NCBI GenBank assembly: GCA_963966185.1
Contig: CAWZYM010000026.1
Span: 124,001 to 188,000 of the forward strand
DNA: 64,000 nucleotides
Reading direction: 5' to 3'
Source of the DNA: Rhabditoides inermis
Lineage: Eukaryota; Nematoda; Chromadorea; Rhabditida; Rhabditidae
A model generated the notes under the pieces. That model did no database searches. It was given only the letters and a program-made list of their open reading frames with translations, and was not told where the DNA came from. Both the position numbers and the translations under genes were made by a program. Below are positions 12,666 through 29,881 of this stretch, piece after piece (the stretch's first letter is position 1; every line of letters begins with the position of its first letter).

Positions 12666-13284
12666 CAGGTTGGCGATGGGGGAGGTTCGAAACCCGAATC
12701 TCATTCGAGCGCCGAGCCATCAAAGAGTGATTATCGAATGGGTGTGTGTGGGATCGGGGAGATTACCCACGTCTACACGAGGCTGTTGCAAAAAAAGACA
12801 TGCAAGTCGCACAACAGCGGTGAGAACAGGTGATTGCGATCAGGAAGTTGTGATAATGTGATATGCAACTTGCAAAATGAAAGCGTAGTTTTGACTTCAA
12901 TTTCGAGAGTATGTCAGTAGCACATAGCCTATGAACTCTGTACGAAGCGAAGAGATGCGTAATGAACACGAGAATGACAAGAATTCTGTTACTCAGTGCT
13001 CAAGAGTAGACCAGTGTAGTAGATAGAACATCACTGAATCAGATAGCAAACACGGAAATCGCGAGAGCAGACCGAATCCAACAAGAAAGTGGATAAACAG
13101 TGGCAATTAGAACAGTGACTAAAAATCGTACCTGCGCACTGGGCTGGGGGCCAAAGTATCCGGGGTGGTCTCTGAGGGCAGTGGCCGGAATAATCTTGAC
13201 AGTCCTTGGAGGCCCGGGCGGCGGCGGCGGCGGCCTTTGCTCCCTCCGAGACTCCCACTGTCTACCCGACCCGTACGGCAACAT
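8813..13284 (-). CDS. Four-pass MARVEL-like membrane protein with Tyr/Pro/Gly-rich N-terminal tail
   Basis: Reading from ATG 13284-13282 to the stop at 8815-8813, about a dozen exons. The long hydrophilic N-terminus has a polyproline run (PPPPPPGPP) and Tyr/Gly-rich segments such as [18 protein letters not shown] and [18 protein letters not shown]. Four hydrophobic segments follow: [74 protein letters not shown]. The protein ends NGVSMW. Four helices at the C-terminus, both ends cytosolic, and a [13 protein letters not shown] stretch with paired cysteines between helices 3 and 4 resemble MARVEL proteins of tight junctions and vesicles. That family call is inference. A (CCCTCT)n array sits in the last intron and GA/CT arrays in others. 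An acceptor-like TTTCAG lies about 105 bases upstream of the ATG, suggesting a 5' UTR intron or trans-splice site. Confidence 0.7.
8911..9560. repeat. (CCCTCT)n hexanucleotide array, about 108 copies
   Basis: A nearly uninterrupted CCCTCT array of about 650 bp with one phase slip near 9387 (one C missing). It fills the last intron of the MARVEL-like gene. On the sense strand of that gene it reads GGGAGA repeated: a G-triplet every six bases in a pure purine strand. The long open frames through it (Glu-Arg, Glu-Gly, Gly-Arg dipeptides) are artefacts of the repeat. Confidence 0.98.
9829..10020. repeat. GA-rich microsatellite block in an intron
   Basis: (GA)n at 9831-9880, then GAAA-interrupted GA and G-rich runs up to 10020. 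On the sense (minus) strand this is a long polypyrimidine stretch. The sense-strand donor GTGAGTC lies at its 10.02-kb edge. Confidence 0.9.
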
Positions 13285-14816
13285 GGCGATACGTTTCAAG
13301 GGAACTTGAAACTGTCGGCTGGCTGAGAGAGAATGAGTGAGTGAGTGAGTGTAGGAATGGGCGAATGATCAGCTGCCTCGCATCGATGAGCTGAAACGGA
13401 AACAATTTAGTTTAGAGGTGGGATCGGTCAGCACGGCACAGCAATAGGCAAATGTGTGTGTGTGAACTGTTTCCTTCTTCCTTTCCTGGATCCTGGATCC
13501 TCCCACACAAGTTCTCTCACGCATCGATCTACTTGGTTCGCTCCATTTGCACTGCGAACTCCATGTATGAGCACTCTAACCACAAACAAAACTCTCTCCT
13601 CCTTCTCTCTCGGCTCTCGCACTCTCTCAGCCCATATCACCCACCCAACTTCTCACTCTCACAACGACAGGGTAAACAGTGTGCTAAGCGGATCACCTCT
13701 CTCTTTCTCTCTCTCTCTTTCTCTCTCTCTCTCTCCGAATTGGGCACTCGAGGGGGGGGGGCAGACATGCCGTGAGTGACACGGAAGACACTCGAAAAGG
13801 TGGTAGGGGTTATCACGCGACGTACGCATTGCATTTCACGAGACAACAGCAAAGAACACAGTTTTAAAATTCTGTCACGAAATGACAAGATATTGGAAAT
13901 TGGAATCATATGCGTCTCGCGTTCTCGCGATCACCAACCACCACATCGCCATAAAATAACATGAGCGCGTCAATAAATATCGCGTAAACCCACATTCACA
14001 AATTCGGGATATAATACAAGTCGGCGAATAGAGAGAGGAGAGGGAGAGAGAGTGCACTGATCATCGCATCAACTGTCCAATCAGGGCGCGATAGGCCGAT
14101 CTGCCAGCTGATTAGTCAGCCGTGTTGCGGCAATCGAGACCCGCACCCGATCCGACCTGACAGCACAGTCCGCCAATCGCCCCATACTCGAGGAGAGAAG
14201 TTGGCAGACACAAGATAGTGAGTACAATATTAGCAGACTCAAGAGTATACAGATGATCAGAGTTGAAGGAAGTAGTAGGGATTAGTGATCCATAATACAA
14301 AGGAATGGAAACTCAACACTCAACTACTCAACTCAAATAAAATCATCACATACCATATTTCTACACTCACGAAACTCGAGGAAAATAATTATATCAACTT
14401 GATACGGAGAGAAAAACAGCCTAACCCAGGTAAAATCGGAGCTGTGATGCACAGATGCAGTCGAAGAATGGATGAGATGGTGGCTGAAACAAACGCGGCT
14501 GAAACACTCCCAGCCACAATCAAACCACCCCAGACTCCAGTTCTCCAAAACACAAAAAAAGAATCGGAGACATCTCCATATTGCGTATGTGGGAATAGGA
14601 AGACGCGCAACTAGAAAGACAAAAAACACAGAGAGGAAGAGAGGGGGAGGGGGAGAGGGAGATAGAGAGGGAGAGAGAAAGATGTAAGTGAAAGCAAGAC
14701 GCAATACTGGAGACGCCGACTTTTTCGAGTATCAATTTCCATGCGCGATTCGCTCGCGACAACCTGCTATCCGGTATCCTCTCTCTCTCTCTCTCTCTCT
14801 CTCGCTCGCTCGCTCT

Positions 14817-14908
<92 letters not shown>

Positions 14909-15601
14909 TCCATGAAAGGAAACCCTACTCTCACTCTCACTTGCGCGACGCTCGGGTGCGCGAGAAAGGAAAAACACGACACAAATTGGAGGAAATGAGA
15001 TCATCTCTCGCGGAACCTTTCGCCTTTCGCCTCGTCACTCCAAAACCTCGACAGAACAGGGTTCATAGCACAGAATGCAGACTCCCTCTCTCTCTCACAC
15101 ACACACGACACACGGACACCCCGGAAAGACGGATCAATGGGACGAAATATCCAGAAGTGCAAAATGATCGCCGATATATTGTGTGCGCAAACACACACAC
15201 ACTCTCAAGAAGGGGAAGAATAGCAACAGCGCTGCCGCAGGGCACACAGGAACCAGCCTGCTCCTCCTGCTGCTGCTCCTCCTCCACACCTCTGATCCAG
15301 TGATAATCGGGCTAATCGGCCCGTTCGCTGCTCCCTCTCGCCTGCTCCCGCGCCCTCTCTGACCACCAGCTACTCTCCCTCCCACTCTCTCTCTCTCGTC
15401 TATCGAGGACCGGATCAATTCATTCCGGGTTAGCCCTCAGGGGCGAGACGATTCGTCAACACCCCGCCACGAGTGCAAAGACCTATCCGCAAACACCCAA
15501 TCGCCACGAGAACCTAAACTCCAATCAAAATAAGCGTGTAACTAACAATATAAAAAGAACATGATTAACCGTTGAAAAAGGGTGACGGTACTGTTAAAAC
15601 G
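13285..15601. other. Intergenic / 5' flank, no gene recognised
   Basis: Upstream of the MARVEL-like gene. It contains CT/GA microsatellites (13690-13735, 14779-14910) and short CA runs near 15095-15210. Small open frames lack codon bias and splice context. Confidence 0.45.
14779..14910. repeat. (CT)n / (CTCG)n microsatellite
   Basis: About 130 bases of CT dinucleotides interrupted by CTCGCTCG motifs, between genes. Confidence 0.9.
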
Positions 15602-16328
15602 AATTAGAGAGGGCGCGCCAGCGCCCTCTCGTTTGTACTGGATGTCCCCGCGCGCTAGAATGCTCAAAAACGACTTTTCCCGGATGAAGCACTTTTCCTC
15701 ATTTTGAAGTGATTTCCACTGTTACATTGCATTCACATCTCTATTCGATAGAGTTATAGAAAGTTGTATTGAGTTTGATCGAATTTGAAGCGAGATACGG
15801 AGAGTCCGCATTCGAGTGCGGATTGAGATTGGTGTCGGGCGGGCGGGCGGGCGTCGGACAATCGCTTTCGCCCCGCCCCCTCTGTGTGTGAGTGAGAGAG
15901 AGAGATAGGCGAATAGCGGGTGCGCGTCGGTATCCTCGCAGCGAATCGCGAACGTGTATGAAAATGTAATTTTGTGAAACAAAACTTAAGAAAAGGACAG
16001 ATATTATCTTTCAAAAGTACTTCCAAGTAAAAGTAGTTGGTTTGTACCGTTGTCTCAGTTGAGCAAAAGGACTGACATGTTTTCAATGGAGACATGTACA
16101 AACAGGCTCTCAGCATTATTCGACGTGTTATGTTACAACAGAAGTTGTGCTTTTAGATAATAACTGCATAACTTCGTAAACGCGTTCATTATAATATGAC
16201 CGCTTTGCACTGGTATGAGAGAGAGCCTGTTGGCACATGTCTCCATTGAAAACATGTCAGTCCTTTTGCTCAACTGAGACAACGGTACAAACCAACTACT
16301 TTTACTTGGAAGTACTTTTGAAAGATAA
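15602..16328 (-). mobile_element. Foldback element copy 1 (non-autonomous, Helitron-like 3' end)
   Basis: Read on the minus strand, it begins TCTTTCAAAAGTAC after an A, has a foldback with arms of about 107 bp (16221-16327 and 16005-16111) around a loop of about 110 bases, then unique sequence, and ends in a GC-rich hairpin (GAGGGCGCTGGCGCGCCCTC) immediately followed by CTCTAATT. A copy with the same structure in the opposite direction lies at 34041-34786, and a diverged relative at 60147-61378. A 3' hairpin followed by CTAA and then host T, and a 5' TC after host A, is how Helitron ends look, but no Rep/helicase gene is present. The open frame inside (15754-16116) is shared with copy 2 only because the DNA is. 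Confidence 0.8.
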
Positions 16329-17135
16329 TTAGTTATGAGTTCAGACAAACAAAAGCAACCACACTACGAATCATATTTTATAGGTCTTCCTGGACCACCC
16401 ATGGACCACATTCCAATAATGAGCACATTCGTGAGCATAACCTTAATCCGGAAAACTTGGTATCCAATAAATTGCATGCGAACGATTTCAATTGAATAAC
16501 GATCACGCTCTCATAGATCTAATCTCAAATGGGATGAAAGTACAAAAAGAGTCGGTGTCTTCTGGAGCAGGAATGACATAAGCAAATCATTATGCAAATG
16601 AACACCACTTGAGATCACCTAATCAGAGTGATTAGCGGGTGGGTCCGATCGAGCGGGGACAAAGGAGCAAGTGTAAAGCACGGTAGGGTCTCTCGAATCG
16701 AGAGCCGCCGCCGTGTCATCACACCGGGCCTATCCACATACATTTGCATACGCAAGCGCTTCTCATTCCACTCTCTCATCAGCCTGTTTGCCCTCAGGGG
16801 CTAATCTCCCATTCACACCGCCCATAAAACCAACACGCCGACAATCACAGCTCCCAGATCACCATATACACACAACACATAGTTATTAAACAATCTATTC
16901 GCACTTTGCAGATCTCACAATAAAACAATGAGAGGTTCGCGGCAAACACAACAATCACATTTGACAAGATAATTCGATAATTTGAAAATAGATATAAATA
17001 AATTATTAAGTGTCTCTACCAAATCTCTAACTACAAACGTATGAAAGGAATGATGATAGACTAAAAACAACAAAACGAGCGGAGACCCATTGATTGAGGC
17101 GACCGTGTCGACTAGGCGGGACGGGCTAGACGTAC
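16329..17135. other. Intergenic region downstream of nicalin
   Basis: No open frame with codon bias and no recognised gene. It contains the motif TCTCGAATCGAGAG (near 16690), a perfect 14-bp palindrome. Confidence 0.45.
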
Positions 17136-19760
17136 TCACAGCTTCCGCATGGCAGTGACCATGCCGTCGACAGCCTTGTGCGAGTGTTGGATGGCGTGGG
17201 TGAAGACTGCCAGGAACGCCACCACTCCGGCGGCAATCACCAACTCGAACACGGCCGGCTTGACCCTCTCCGCGCGCACGCTGTTCACTGCTCCGCCCCA
17301 CACAGACACCTCCTGCAGCTCCACCGCAGACGTCGCCACCTGAAAGACACAGTCAACCAACCCCTCTCTCCTCCTACACTCACCTTGGCATAGCTGCCGA
17401 CGGTGGCGGCCAGGTTGGCAGACACTGCCTTCGTCGCCTCCTCGTCCGACACGGAGCGAGAACGAGAGGCAAACTCGCGAAGGAAGAAGTCGACTCGGTT
17501 CTGCAATACAATCAAATGTTTCACTCCCCCTTCTCTCTTCCCTGTATCTCTCTCTCTCTCTCTCTCCTCACCTGGTCGACAGCGTCGCTGGCGAGCATGC
17601 TGGAATCGGCAGAAACGCGCGAGTCGCTGCTCGCACCTTCAGACAGAGACAGCACGTAGCCAAGAACAGCCTCTGCCACAACCCTGAAATGGAAATGTGT
17701 GTTGTGTACGATGCATCTCTTTTGCTATACTGCACTACGTACCTGATGTTCTCGCTGAGCTGCTTCTTGTTGATGCGCCCCTTGGGAGTGTCGAGAAGGG
17801 AGCGGCGGAGAGATTCATCAGGAGAGGACAGAGACGACAGAGTCACGGCCGGGAGACGCTTCATGTTGAACCTAGACAAAAGTAGGATTAATTCAACAAT
17901 ACGCAAAAGCTAATCCTCTCGAAATGGGTTTACGCGCTAGGCAAAGTACAAACACGCTAACACCCTTCACCATTCTTTGTGTAAATTGTGAATGCATATC
18001 ATGACATTTCTATGCAAATCGATATCACACTCGCTCACCTCTCGTGCTCCCACGCAAAAGTAGGCGCATTGAGGCTGATCTTCTTAGCAACAACCTAAAA
18101 TAACGATGAATATGAAACAGTAATCAGCTAGACGGCCCACCTCGACGCTCTGGTTGGGCGCGGCGGCGGCGCGGAGTCGCTTGAGGAGCTGCGCGGCGGC
18201 CGACGCCTCTCCCGGCTGCTTCGACACGTGCATCACCAGAGGGCCAGAACCCACAGAGTCCACACACACCGCAAGCTCCAGCTTCGCGTCTGAAAGGCGC
18301 ATTGAACAGAGAATAACGAGATACGAGCCGGCATACACATCCATACACATCATAACTTCACAATGTTGCATGTAATATGGGAAACACGACCACGACCCCG
18401 TCCGTACCACTGTTCTTCTCCTGGAAGTGCTCGATCCACGTGCGAGCGCCCTGGTAGTTCAGCTTTCCCGCCGCAGTCCACACAAACACCTGACCAATGA
18501 ATTGCATGAAAAAAATGAATTCAAAAAAAACTAACAAGATTGTAGGGCGGGCGAGTGGCAGCGTTCTCGTAGAAACGGCGGAGGATGGCGAGCAGCTCGA
18601 GAAGGGCGACAACACCACTGCCGTTCGAATCAGAACCAGAAGACGCGCCCTGCAATGCAAACACACAATAGAAACAATAGAAACACAACACACGGAGCAC
18701 AGACATTTCACAGAAGAAGTACATTTGTTTTGCACCAATCAACGATGAAATGTGCGGTTCAACATTAAACTAATACTCACAGGGAAGGCAGAGTGAGAGT
18801 CGTAGTGGGCAAAGAAGGCGATGGTGGGGTTAGAGCGCTCGCCGCTGAACAGGCGACCCTAAGAAAGAAATTAGAATAGAACAAACACCAGATATGCGTA
18901 CTCGAACTCGTACACAACAGGACTCACGATGACGTTGTGGGGATTGTACTTGAGGGCAGCGGCGGGGGCAGTCTGCACGGTGCTCATCATGAACGTGTTC
19001 GACGCGATGCCGTTCACCAGCTGCTGGAACGCCGTCGGAGCGCGGCCTGCAATAGGGAACATGGTATACATGGCAATTGGGAAACAGAACACACCAGTGG
19101 TGGCGGCGACGTCGGCCATGAGCGAGGCCGTCTCGGCAGAGGAGGGCGTCACGTACACGGCCAGCTCCGTCTTCGCTGCCGACAGCTGCTGCTCCAGCGA
19201 GGCGAATAGCTGAACACAAACACACAATGACAACGCAACGAAGACATGTGAAGAATATCGGATCAGCAAACGGTCAAAACACTCACCTGCTTGTCGGCGG
19301 GAGCGAGGGCATCGACGTCGGCGGGGATGAGAATGAGGAGAGCTCCGACCGAGTTGGACAGAATGCCGTCCAAGTCACGTCCGGCCAGGTCGCGCCACGA
19401 CGCAATAGTGCACCTAGATGCACAACAATACAACGTTATTCATATACGAACGGTAATGCGCCGAAAATAATGAAAAAAGGTTACAGTAACGCACCTCCTG
19501 AGAATGTTCGCGTCAATGGATACGGCCTCGTAGAGAACCTGGAACGCCTTCGAACCGAAGGTGTTGCCGCCGAGCTCCAGCTGCAAGAATCTCAGTATGC
19601 AAATGAATGCTATTGATTGACGAACCTGCTGGAGACGATATACGGGGAACTCAAGCTCTACATCAGCTATCTGCGCACTGCTCGTAACGCAAAACGACAG
19701 AATCATCGAGACGTAGATCATGAAGAACGGATTCCGCATAGCTTCTAGTAAGTCGTACAT
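17136..19760 (-). CDS. nra-2: Nicalin (BOS-complex subunit; nematode NRA-2 type)
   Basis: Runs from ATG 19760-19758 to TGA at 17138-17136 in about 11 exons. An N-terminal hydrophobic segment (MIYVSMILSFCVTSS) acts as signal/anchor and is followed by ELEFPVYRLQQ. The M28-peptidase-like core carries the nicalin signature FFAHYDSHSAF and SGSDSNGSGVVALLELLA, then GKLNYQGARTWIEHF, FAWEHERFNMKRLPAVTLS and INKKQLSENIR. A C-terminal helix (AVFELVIAAGVVAFLAVFTH) ends in TAMRKL. The family lacks the full zinc-ligand set and is not thought to be an active peptidase. Nicalin acts in the ER with NOMO and TMEM147 at the multipass translocon; C. elegans NRA-2 tunes acetylcholine-receptor assembly. An acceptor-like TTATTCAG lies three bases before the ATG, so trans-splicing is likely. 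The upstream neighbour, RBBP4, is divergent, about 450 bp away. Confidence 0.93.
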
Positions 19761-21871
<2,111 letters not shown>

Positions 21872-22161
21872 ACGAGGCATTGCCACATCACACCATCCTT
21901 ACCACACCACACGGATATTCTGCATCTCATCCCTTTTATAACACGTTCCCCGTGACTCTTACTTGTACCTAGCATCGCACTCATAATGTATTTTCTAATT
22001 GCGGTTTTATCCGATTTTTTCGTTTTTGAAATTCATATGTTGTTGATAAGCTGATGTAAATGGTTTGTGTATATTGAGTTTTGGTTTGATGAGGGCTATC
22101 GGTTGATTTTTCCGACAAGTACATGATTAGGGGTTGTGAAGGGACACGACGAGTACTGGTG

Positions 22162-23274
22162 ATGTGTAGGATGTTGGCCCGCCTGCGTCCTTGCGTGATG
22201 CAGATGCGTGCTGCATCGTCTGTCGCCGAGGCGGCCACGGTCGCTGAGCCCACTCCACTCACTATCGATATCTCCAAGTGAGTCGATTTGCATTACTGTT
22301 TTGCATGATTGTTGGCTGCTCAGGCTGTCTCCCCGTCACCGTGTGATCGCAGCGGGTGGAGTGCCGACCGCCGACCTGGGAGAACACCTCAAGAAGTATG
22401 TGGACTGTGACTTGTGACGTCTTATCAAATTCTCTGTATCAGTCTGCTTTCACTGAATGTTCTTCTTTCTTGTGTCTGTTTGTGCAATGTGTTTGTAGGT
22501 GCGAGGCTGCCAAGCGCTTTGGTCAGTTTGGCCTGGCGAGCGGCGTCGAAATCGCATCCCTTTGGCCCACCGTCGAGGTACGCGTACATTTATTTGTTTA
22601 GTAAAACATGTAATATTTTGGATGACGTCATTGTGGTTGATTTGGTTGATGGTTGATTTGTGTTGTGTCAGGAGATTGAGGAGGAGGAGGCGCTGGGCAT
22701 GTACGCGGAGTACACGGATGCGGTGCGGGAGATGAAGGCAGTCAAGGCAGCCAGGGAGAAGAAACACAAGGCCAGGTGAGCATGGAACCATTTACCACAA
22801 CGTCGTTGCGAAGGTTGTCGATTGTCGTGATGTCATGTTGCTTCTGCATGCTGCATGTTTCTATCATTTTTACCTAATTGACTATAATGTGTTCAGGCTG
22901 GCGGAGTTGGAGGCGAACGAGGCCAAGTACGAGAAGGTGCTGGCCAAGTTCCAGGCGGGGCAGATGAAGGCGGAGAAGGAGAGGGACGAGAAGGAGATCG
23001 CCCTCGAGAAGCGCATCCGCGAGATCCAGGAGTACTTCGGATACTGGATGGACCCCAAGGACCCGCGCTTCGAGATGATGCTCGAGCAGAAGGAACAGGA
23101 GGAGAAGAAGGTACGGACGAGTCGTTATGTGCACTGCACATTATAATACTAATACTTTCTAGATTGCATATGGGGGAAATAGGGACGACCCGGTTTATTG
23201 GTGTGTTTCAGGCGGAGAAGCTTGCCAAGCGCACCGAGATGCAGAAGAAGAAGATTGCGCAGGTCATTGGTTGA
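22162..23274 (+). CDS. Mitochondrial large-subunit ribosomal protein mL64 (GADD45GIP1/CRIF1 family)
   Basis: Six exons, ATG 22162 to TGA 23272-23274. The basic N-terminus MCRMLARLRPCVMQMRAASS looks like a mitochondrial targeting peptide. Then come a FGQFGLASGVEIASLWPTVE block, where mL64 proteins have a G-x-A-S-G-V...LWP motif, a long charged coiled coil (EANEAKYEKVLAKFQAGQ, EKERDEKEIALEKRIREIQE), and YFGYWMDPKDPRFEMMLEQK, matching the family's LLGYQVDPRSARFQELL-type segment. mL64 sits near the exit of the mitoribosome tunnel. The vertebrate protein has also been reported in the nucleus. Size (about 210-220 residues) suits the family. It starts 290 bp after the RBBP4 stop and ends 235 bp before ATE1, suggesting co-transcription. 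Confidence 0.82.
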
Positions 23275-23509
23275 ACACATATCGATTGATTCATCGATTT
23301 CTTGCGTCGATTTTATTTCGTAGTTGTAGTCGTGTATATGTGAGATGTGAATTGTTATTATGTCTTTACTCCCGCTAGGATTGTTGATTTTGGCTGATAA
23401 ATTTTTATTGTTCAGATTGTAGTGACTCCATGTTGTAAGCGAAGTGGTCGAGTCGCCATTCGAAATATCTTCATTTTATATGTTAGGCTTTGTTATTCTT
23501 TTTGTTTAG

Positions 23510-26136
<2,627 letters not shown>

Positions 26137-26429
26137 GGGAGTAGCATGATTAGGATGGGTTCCGAAGTTCCAATCTTCTTCCATATGATCACTGCGTATA
26201 ATAAGTGCTATTACTCAACCCCTTGTATAGGTTCTTTCTTAGCATGTATATTTGTATTTTAGCGGATACGTGTCCCGGTTACGTATGTCAACTAAAGTTA
26301 TTATTTATTGTGATAGATAAATTGTTTTAACTATTACTATGGTTTAATGTGTTGTTAATTCATCTATTTTGGTTTAAATTCCTATAAGTACATATATTTG
26401 AGTAGCTGCAAAGCATTCCGGTGCTAATA

Positions 26430-26466
<37 letters not shown>

Positions 26467-26716
26467 TCTTTTGTTTGTCCCCGAATGGTCCGCGGCTGAA
26501 TGAACCTCCACTCTATTTGTTTGTCGGCTGTCCAGTGAGAGAGAAGGGAGTAAGATCTTTCTTTCTCGCTCTTTCGCGCACACAAGGTTGAAAAGGGTCA
26601 GTTGATCGAACGCTTTCTCGATGCTACGTTCTTCTTTACTACGTGTTCTTATGTATATTATGTGCGCGTTTGTAGTTTGTATGCGAACGAGAGCGGTCAA
26701 GGCCTAATGACTCCGC

Positions 26717-26765
<49 letters not shown>

Positions 26766-27551
26766 GCCCGACTTCACATTCCATATTAGAGGCCGCATCG
26801 GTATCGATCCGCGCAGCCTGGTTGATATCCACAGGGTTCATCATATATCCTTTCCGTGTTCTAGTATGCTTTGAACATCTTTTGTCTTGTTTTGTTTCTA
26901 TGATTTGTTGGCGGAATCGATCGATTTGTGCAAAAAAGTTTACTTGTGCGTTGATTGGCCTTGTAAGTGGATCGATGCTGAGGCCTAGACTGAACGGTTT
27001 GGTATTGTGGTATTCACATATCACATCGCGCATTGCATTCGCATTCAGCACACGCTTCAATATCGAAGGTGGGGGTGTTGTTGGGCGAGCAATGAGAGAG
27101 AAAGACAGTGGTAGGGCTGACGTGGAACTGTGTTGCCCCGCTCTCACTCCCTCCCACTCACTCACCACCACCGCTCTCAACCTATACTTTCTACGTTGTA
27201 TTGTATTGTGAACGTGTCGTCATATCCGTGTTCTCGTATCGCTCTCACACAATTGCATATAGCTGATTTCTTATCTCCTATCACACGAGGCGAACTGCAA
27301 CCAGCTGCTATGTGATAGCGCTCGCGCAATCATTACGTGGACTAGAAAGTTTCTATAGCCGTGTATTTTATTCCTGCACGCTTCTTGATACTATGAGTTT
27401 TATTGATCGTTAATGCAAATTGTGTTTGCGGTGTATTGTTGTGCGCGCACAAAGTGACGAGTGCGTAATGAAAATATTTCTCACTATGGAGTTGAACGCC
27501 GATTTTTTGTTATTTTAATATAATCAGTGCTCAGTGGTGTGTGTTTCAGAC
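26137..27551. other. Intergenic region, ATE1 to LMAN1
   Basis: No coding-like frame. It holds (CT)n at 26433-26461 and (GA)n at 26719-26758. The last 250 bases, upstream of LMAN1, are AT-rich and probably promoter. Confidence 0.5.
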
Positions 27552-29838
27552 ATGCAGGCGTGGGTGGTGGCTGCGTTGTTGGCGGTGGCGGCGGCGCAGG
27601 CCCCCGTCTTCAAGAGGTTCGAGTACAAACACTCGTTCCGCGCGCCCAACCTCGCCCAGCGGGACGGATCCATCCCTTTCTGGATGGTGCGTGCAATCCC
27701 GTTGTTCACTTGTTCACTTCCATGTTAGGTGACCGGCGACGCGATCGCCTCTGGTGAGCAGCTGCGTCTCGCGCCTTCGATGCGCTCCCGCAAGGGAATC
27801 GCCTGGAACAAGCGACCCATGACCGAGAGCGAGAACTTCCAGGTATGACGTCGCTGTGGTATTATGTAAACGTATTTCATTTTCAGGTTGACATGAGCTT
27901 CAAGGTGACGGGGCAGGGTCGTATTGGAGCCGACGGACTGGCTGTTTGGTGAGTGCGAGGCGAGATGGGGGAGTGTGTCATTGAGGAGATGATGGAGTGT
28001 GACGCTGTGTGTTGCAGGTACACTGCCCAGCAGGGAACTCTCGGACCGGTGTTCGGATCGTCCGACTTCTGGACTGGCATGGGTACGTTGATTGATTGAT
28101 TCATTATCGATTGATTAATGCATTATTGTTCAGGTCTGTTCTTCGATTCGTTTGACAACGACGGCCAGAAGAACAATCCGTTCGTGGCTTTGATGATCAA
28201 CGACGGAACGCGCAGCTACGACCACCACACGGATGGAAGCCAGCAGATGCTATCGGGTACGAGAGAGAGAGAGAGAGAGGGAGAAGAGAAGAGAGTTGGC
28301 TTCAGGCTGCCAGCGCGACTTCCGCAACAAGCCGTTCCCCGTTCGCGTCCGCATTGAGTACCTCAAAAACGTGCTCACTGTCTACGTCGACGACGGAATG
28401 CAGCAGGTGCCCAGGTACGGTATTAACGGATTACGGTATTGTGGAGTACTGTACATTCAATTCTATGTGTCTATCTAGGTACGAGCTGTGCATGCGTGCG
28501 GAGAACATTTTCCTGCCGCGCAACGGATACTTTGGAGTGTCGGCGGCCACCGGAGGACTCGCTGGTGAGTCGGAGGGAAGGGGATTGGGTGTACGGTAGC
28601 TAGCGACTACTGTATTGACGGATGCGTGTTGAGACGACCACGACGTGACGGACTTCTCGGTCTTCTCCATCTTCACCGAGAACCAGAAGCCGGCAGCCGA
28701 GCAGGCACTGCCTCAGGAGGAGAAGCAGAAGTGAGTGTCTTGTGCTTTGTGTTTTGTGTTCTCATATCTTCAGTGTGTAATTGTTGTGTTGAGGTACGAC
28801 GCCGAGTTCCAGAAGCAGATGGAGGACTACGAGAAGGAACGCGCCGCGTGAGTATCAGACACTCGAATATTTGTGATTTCTTTCATAGAAGGGTTGTTTA
28901 TTTGATTGATGATAACATGTGATTTGTTGCAGGTTCAAAGAGGCGCACCCGGACAAGGTGAAGGAGGACGAGTTCGAGGACCCCGGCAAGTACTACGAGG
29001 ACGCGACCGCCAGGGAACTGCGACTCATCTACGAGTCACAGACCGCCATCCACCAGGCGAGTCAATGGTTTCAGTTGTTCTTTTGTATTGGTGTCTGAGT
29101 GGTATGTGTTGTAGGTGATGCAGCAGATGGATCAGAAGCTGCGCGACATCTCGAACACGCAGCTGGCACAGGGCGGACAGGCGATGCCCGCGCAGCAAGT
29201 ACAGCAGCAGCCGCAGGGAGGAGGTGAGGGGGGAAGGGGGCATCTTAGGGGGAGGGAGGGAGGGTCGCTGAAATGTCTTGATGCATTTCACAGATTTGTT
29301 AGGGTAGAGGTATAGAAAGGAAAGTGTGCCCAGTTGTAGTCAAGATTAAAGACTGGTGATTCAGTTTTAATGTTTATTGAATTGAAGATTTGTAGTGTTT
29401 TTTTTTCGCTGGACTCAATCTGAAAGTCAGTTGTAGGGGCAAAGTTGCGTAAATGTTCTTATGTGTGCGGGCTGGAGATGATATGTTGTGTGGTTTCAGC
29501 TCCTCAGCCACCGGCGCCCGGCGCATTCCAGCAACACGAGAAGAATGAGGTACAGTACATATGCATACTACTGTAGAACATATGGTAGTTTATCATTTAC
29601 CGTAACCCGAGAGTACTTTCCATGACGTTTTCTGTTTGCAGGTGATCCAAGGCGTGCGCGACCTGCAGAGCTCGCTGCGTGATATGAAGAACTACGTGAA
29701 CGAGATATTCACAAAGACGTACAACCTCGACCAGAAGTGAGCATCTCTCTTTGTCTATCCCCTTCTTTCCTATCTCTCACTTCCTCTCTCTTCCTTCCTC
29801 TCTGACCCGTCTCTCTCTCTCTCCTCTCTCTCTCCCAC

Positions 29839-29881
<43 letters not shown>

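Noticed and set aside
12670..12720. Possible tRNA B-box (GGTTCGAAACCC)
   Set aside because: No matching A-box, acceptor stem or T-stem pairing could be drawn around it.
15754..16116. A 120-residue frame shared with 34254-34670, which could look like a conserved protein
   Set aside because: It is shared only because both lie in copies of the same foldback element. The frame crosses one arm of the inverted repeat and has no codon bias.
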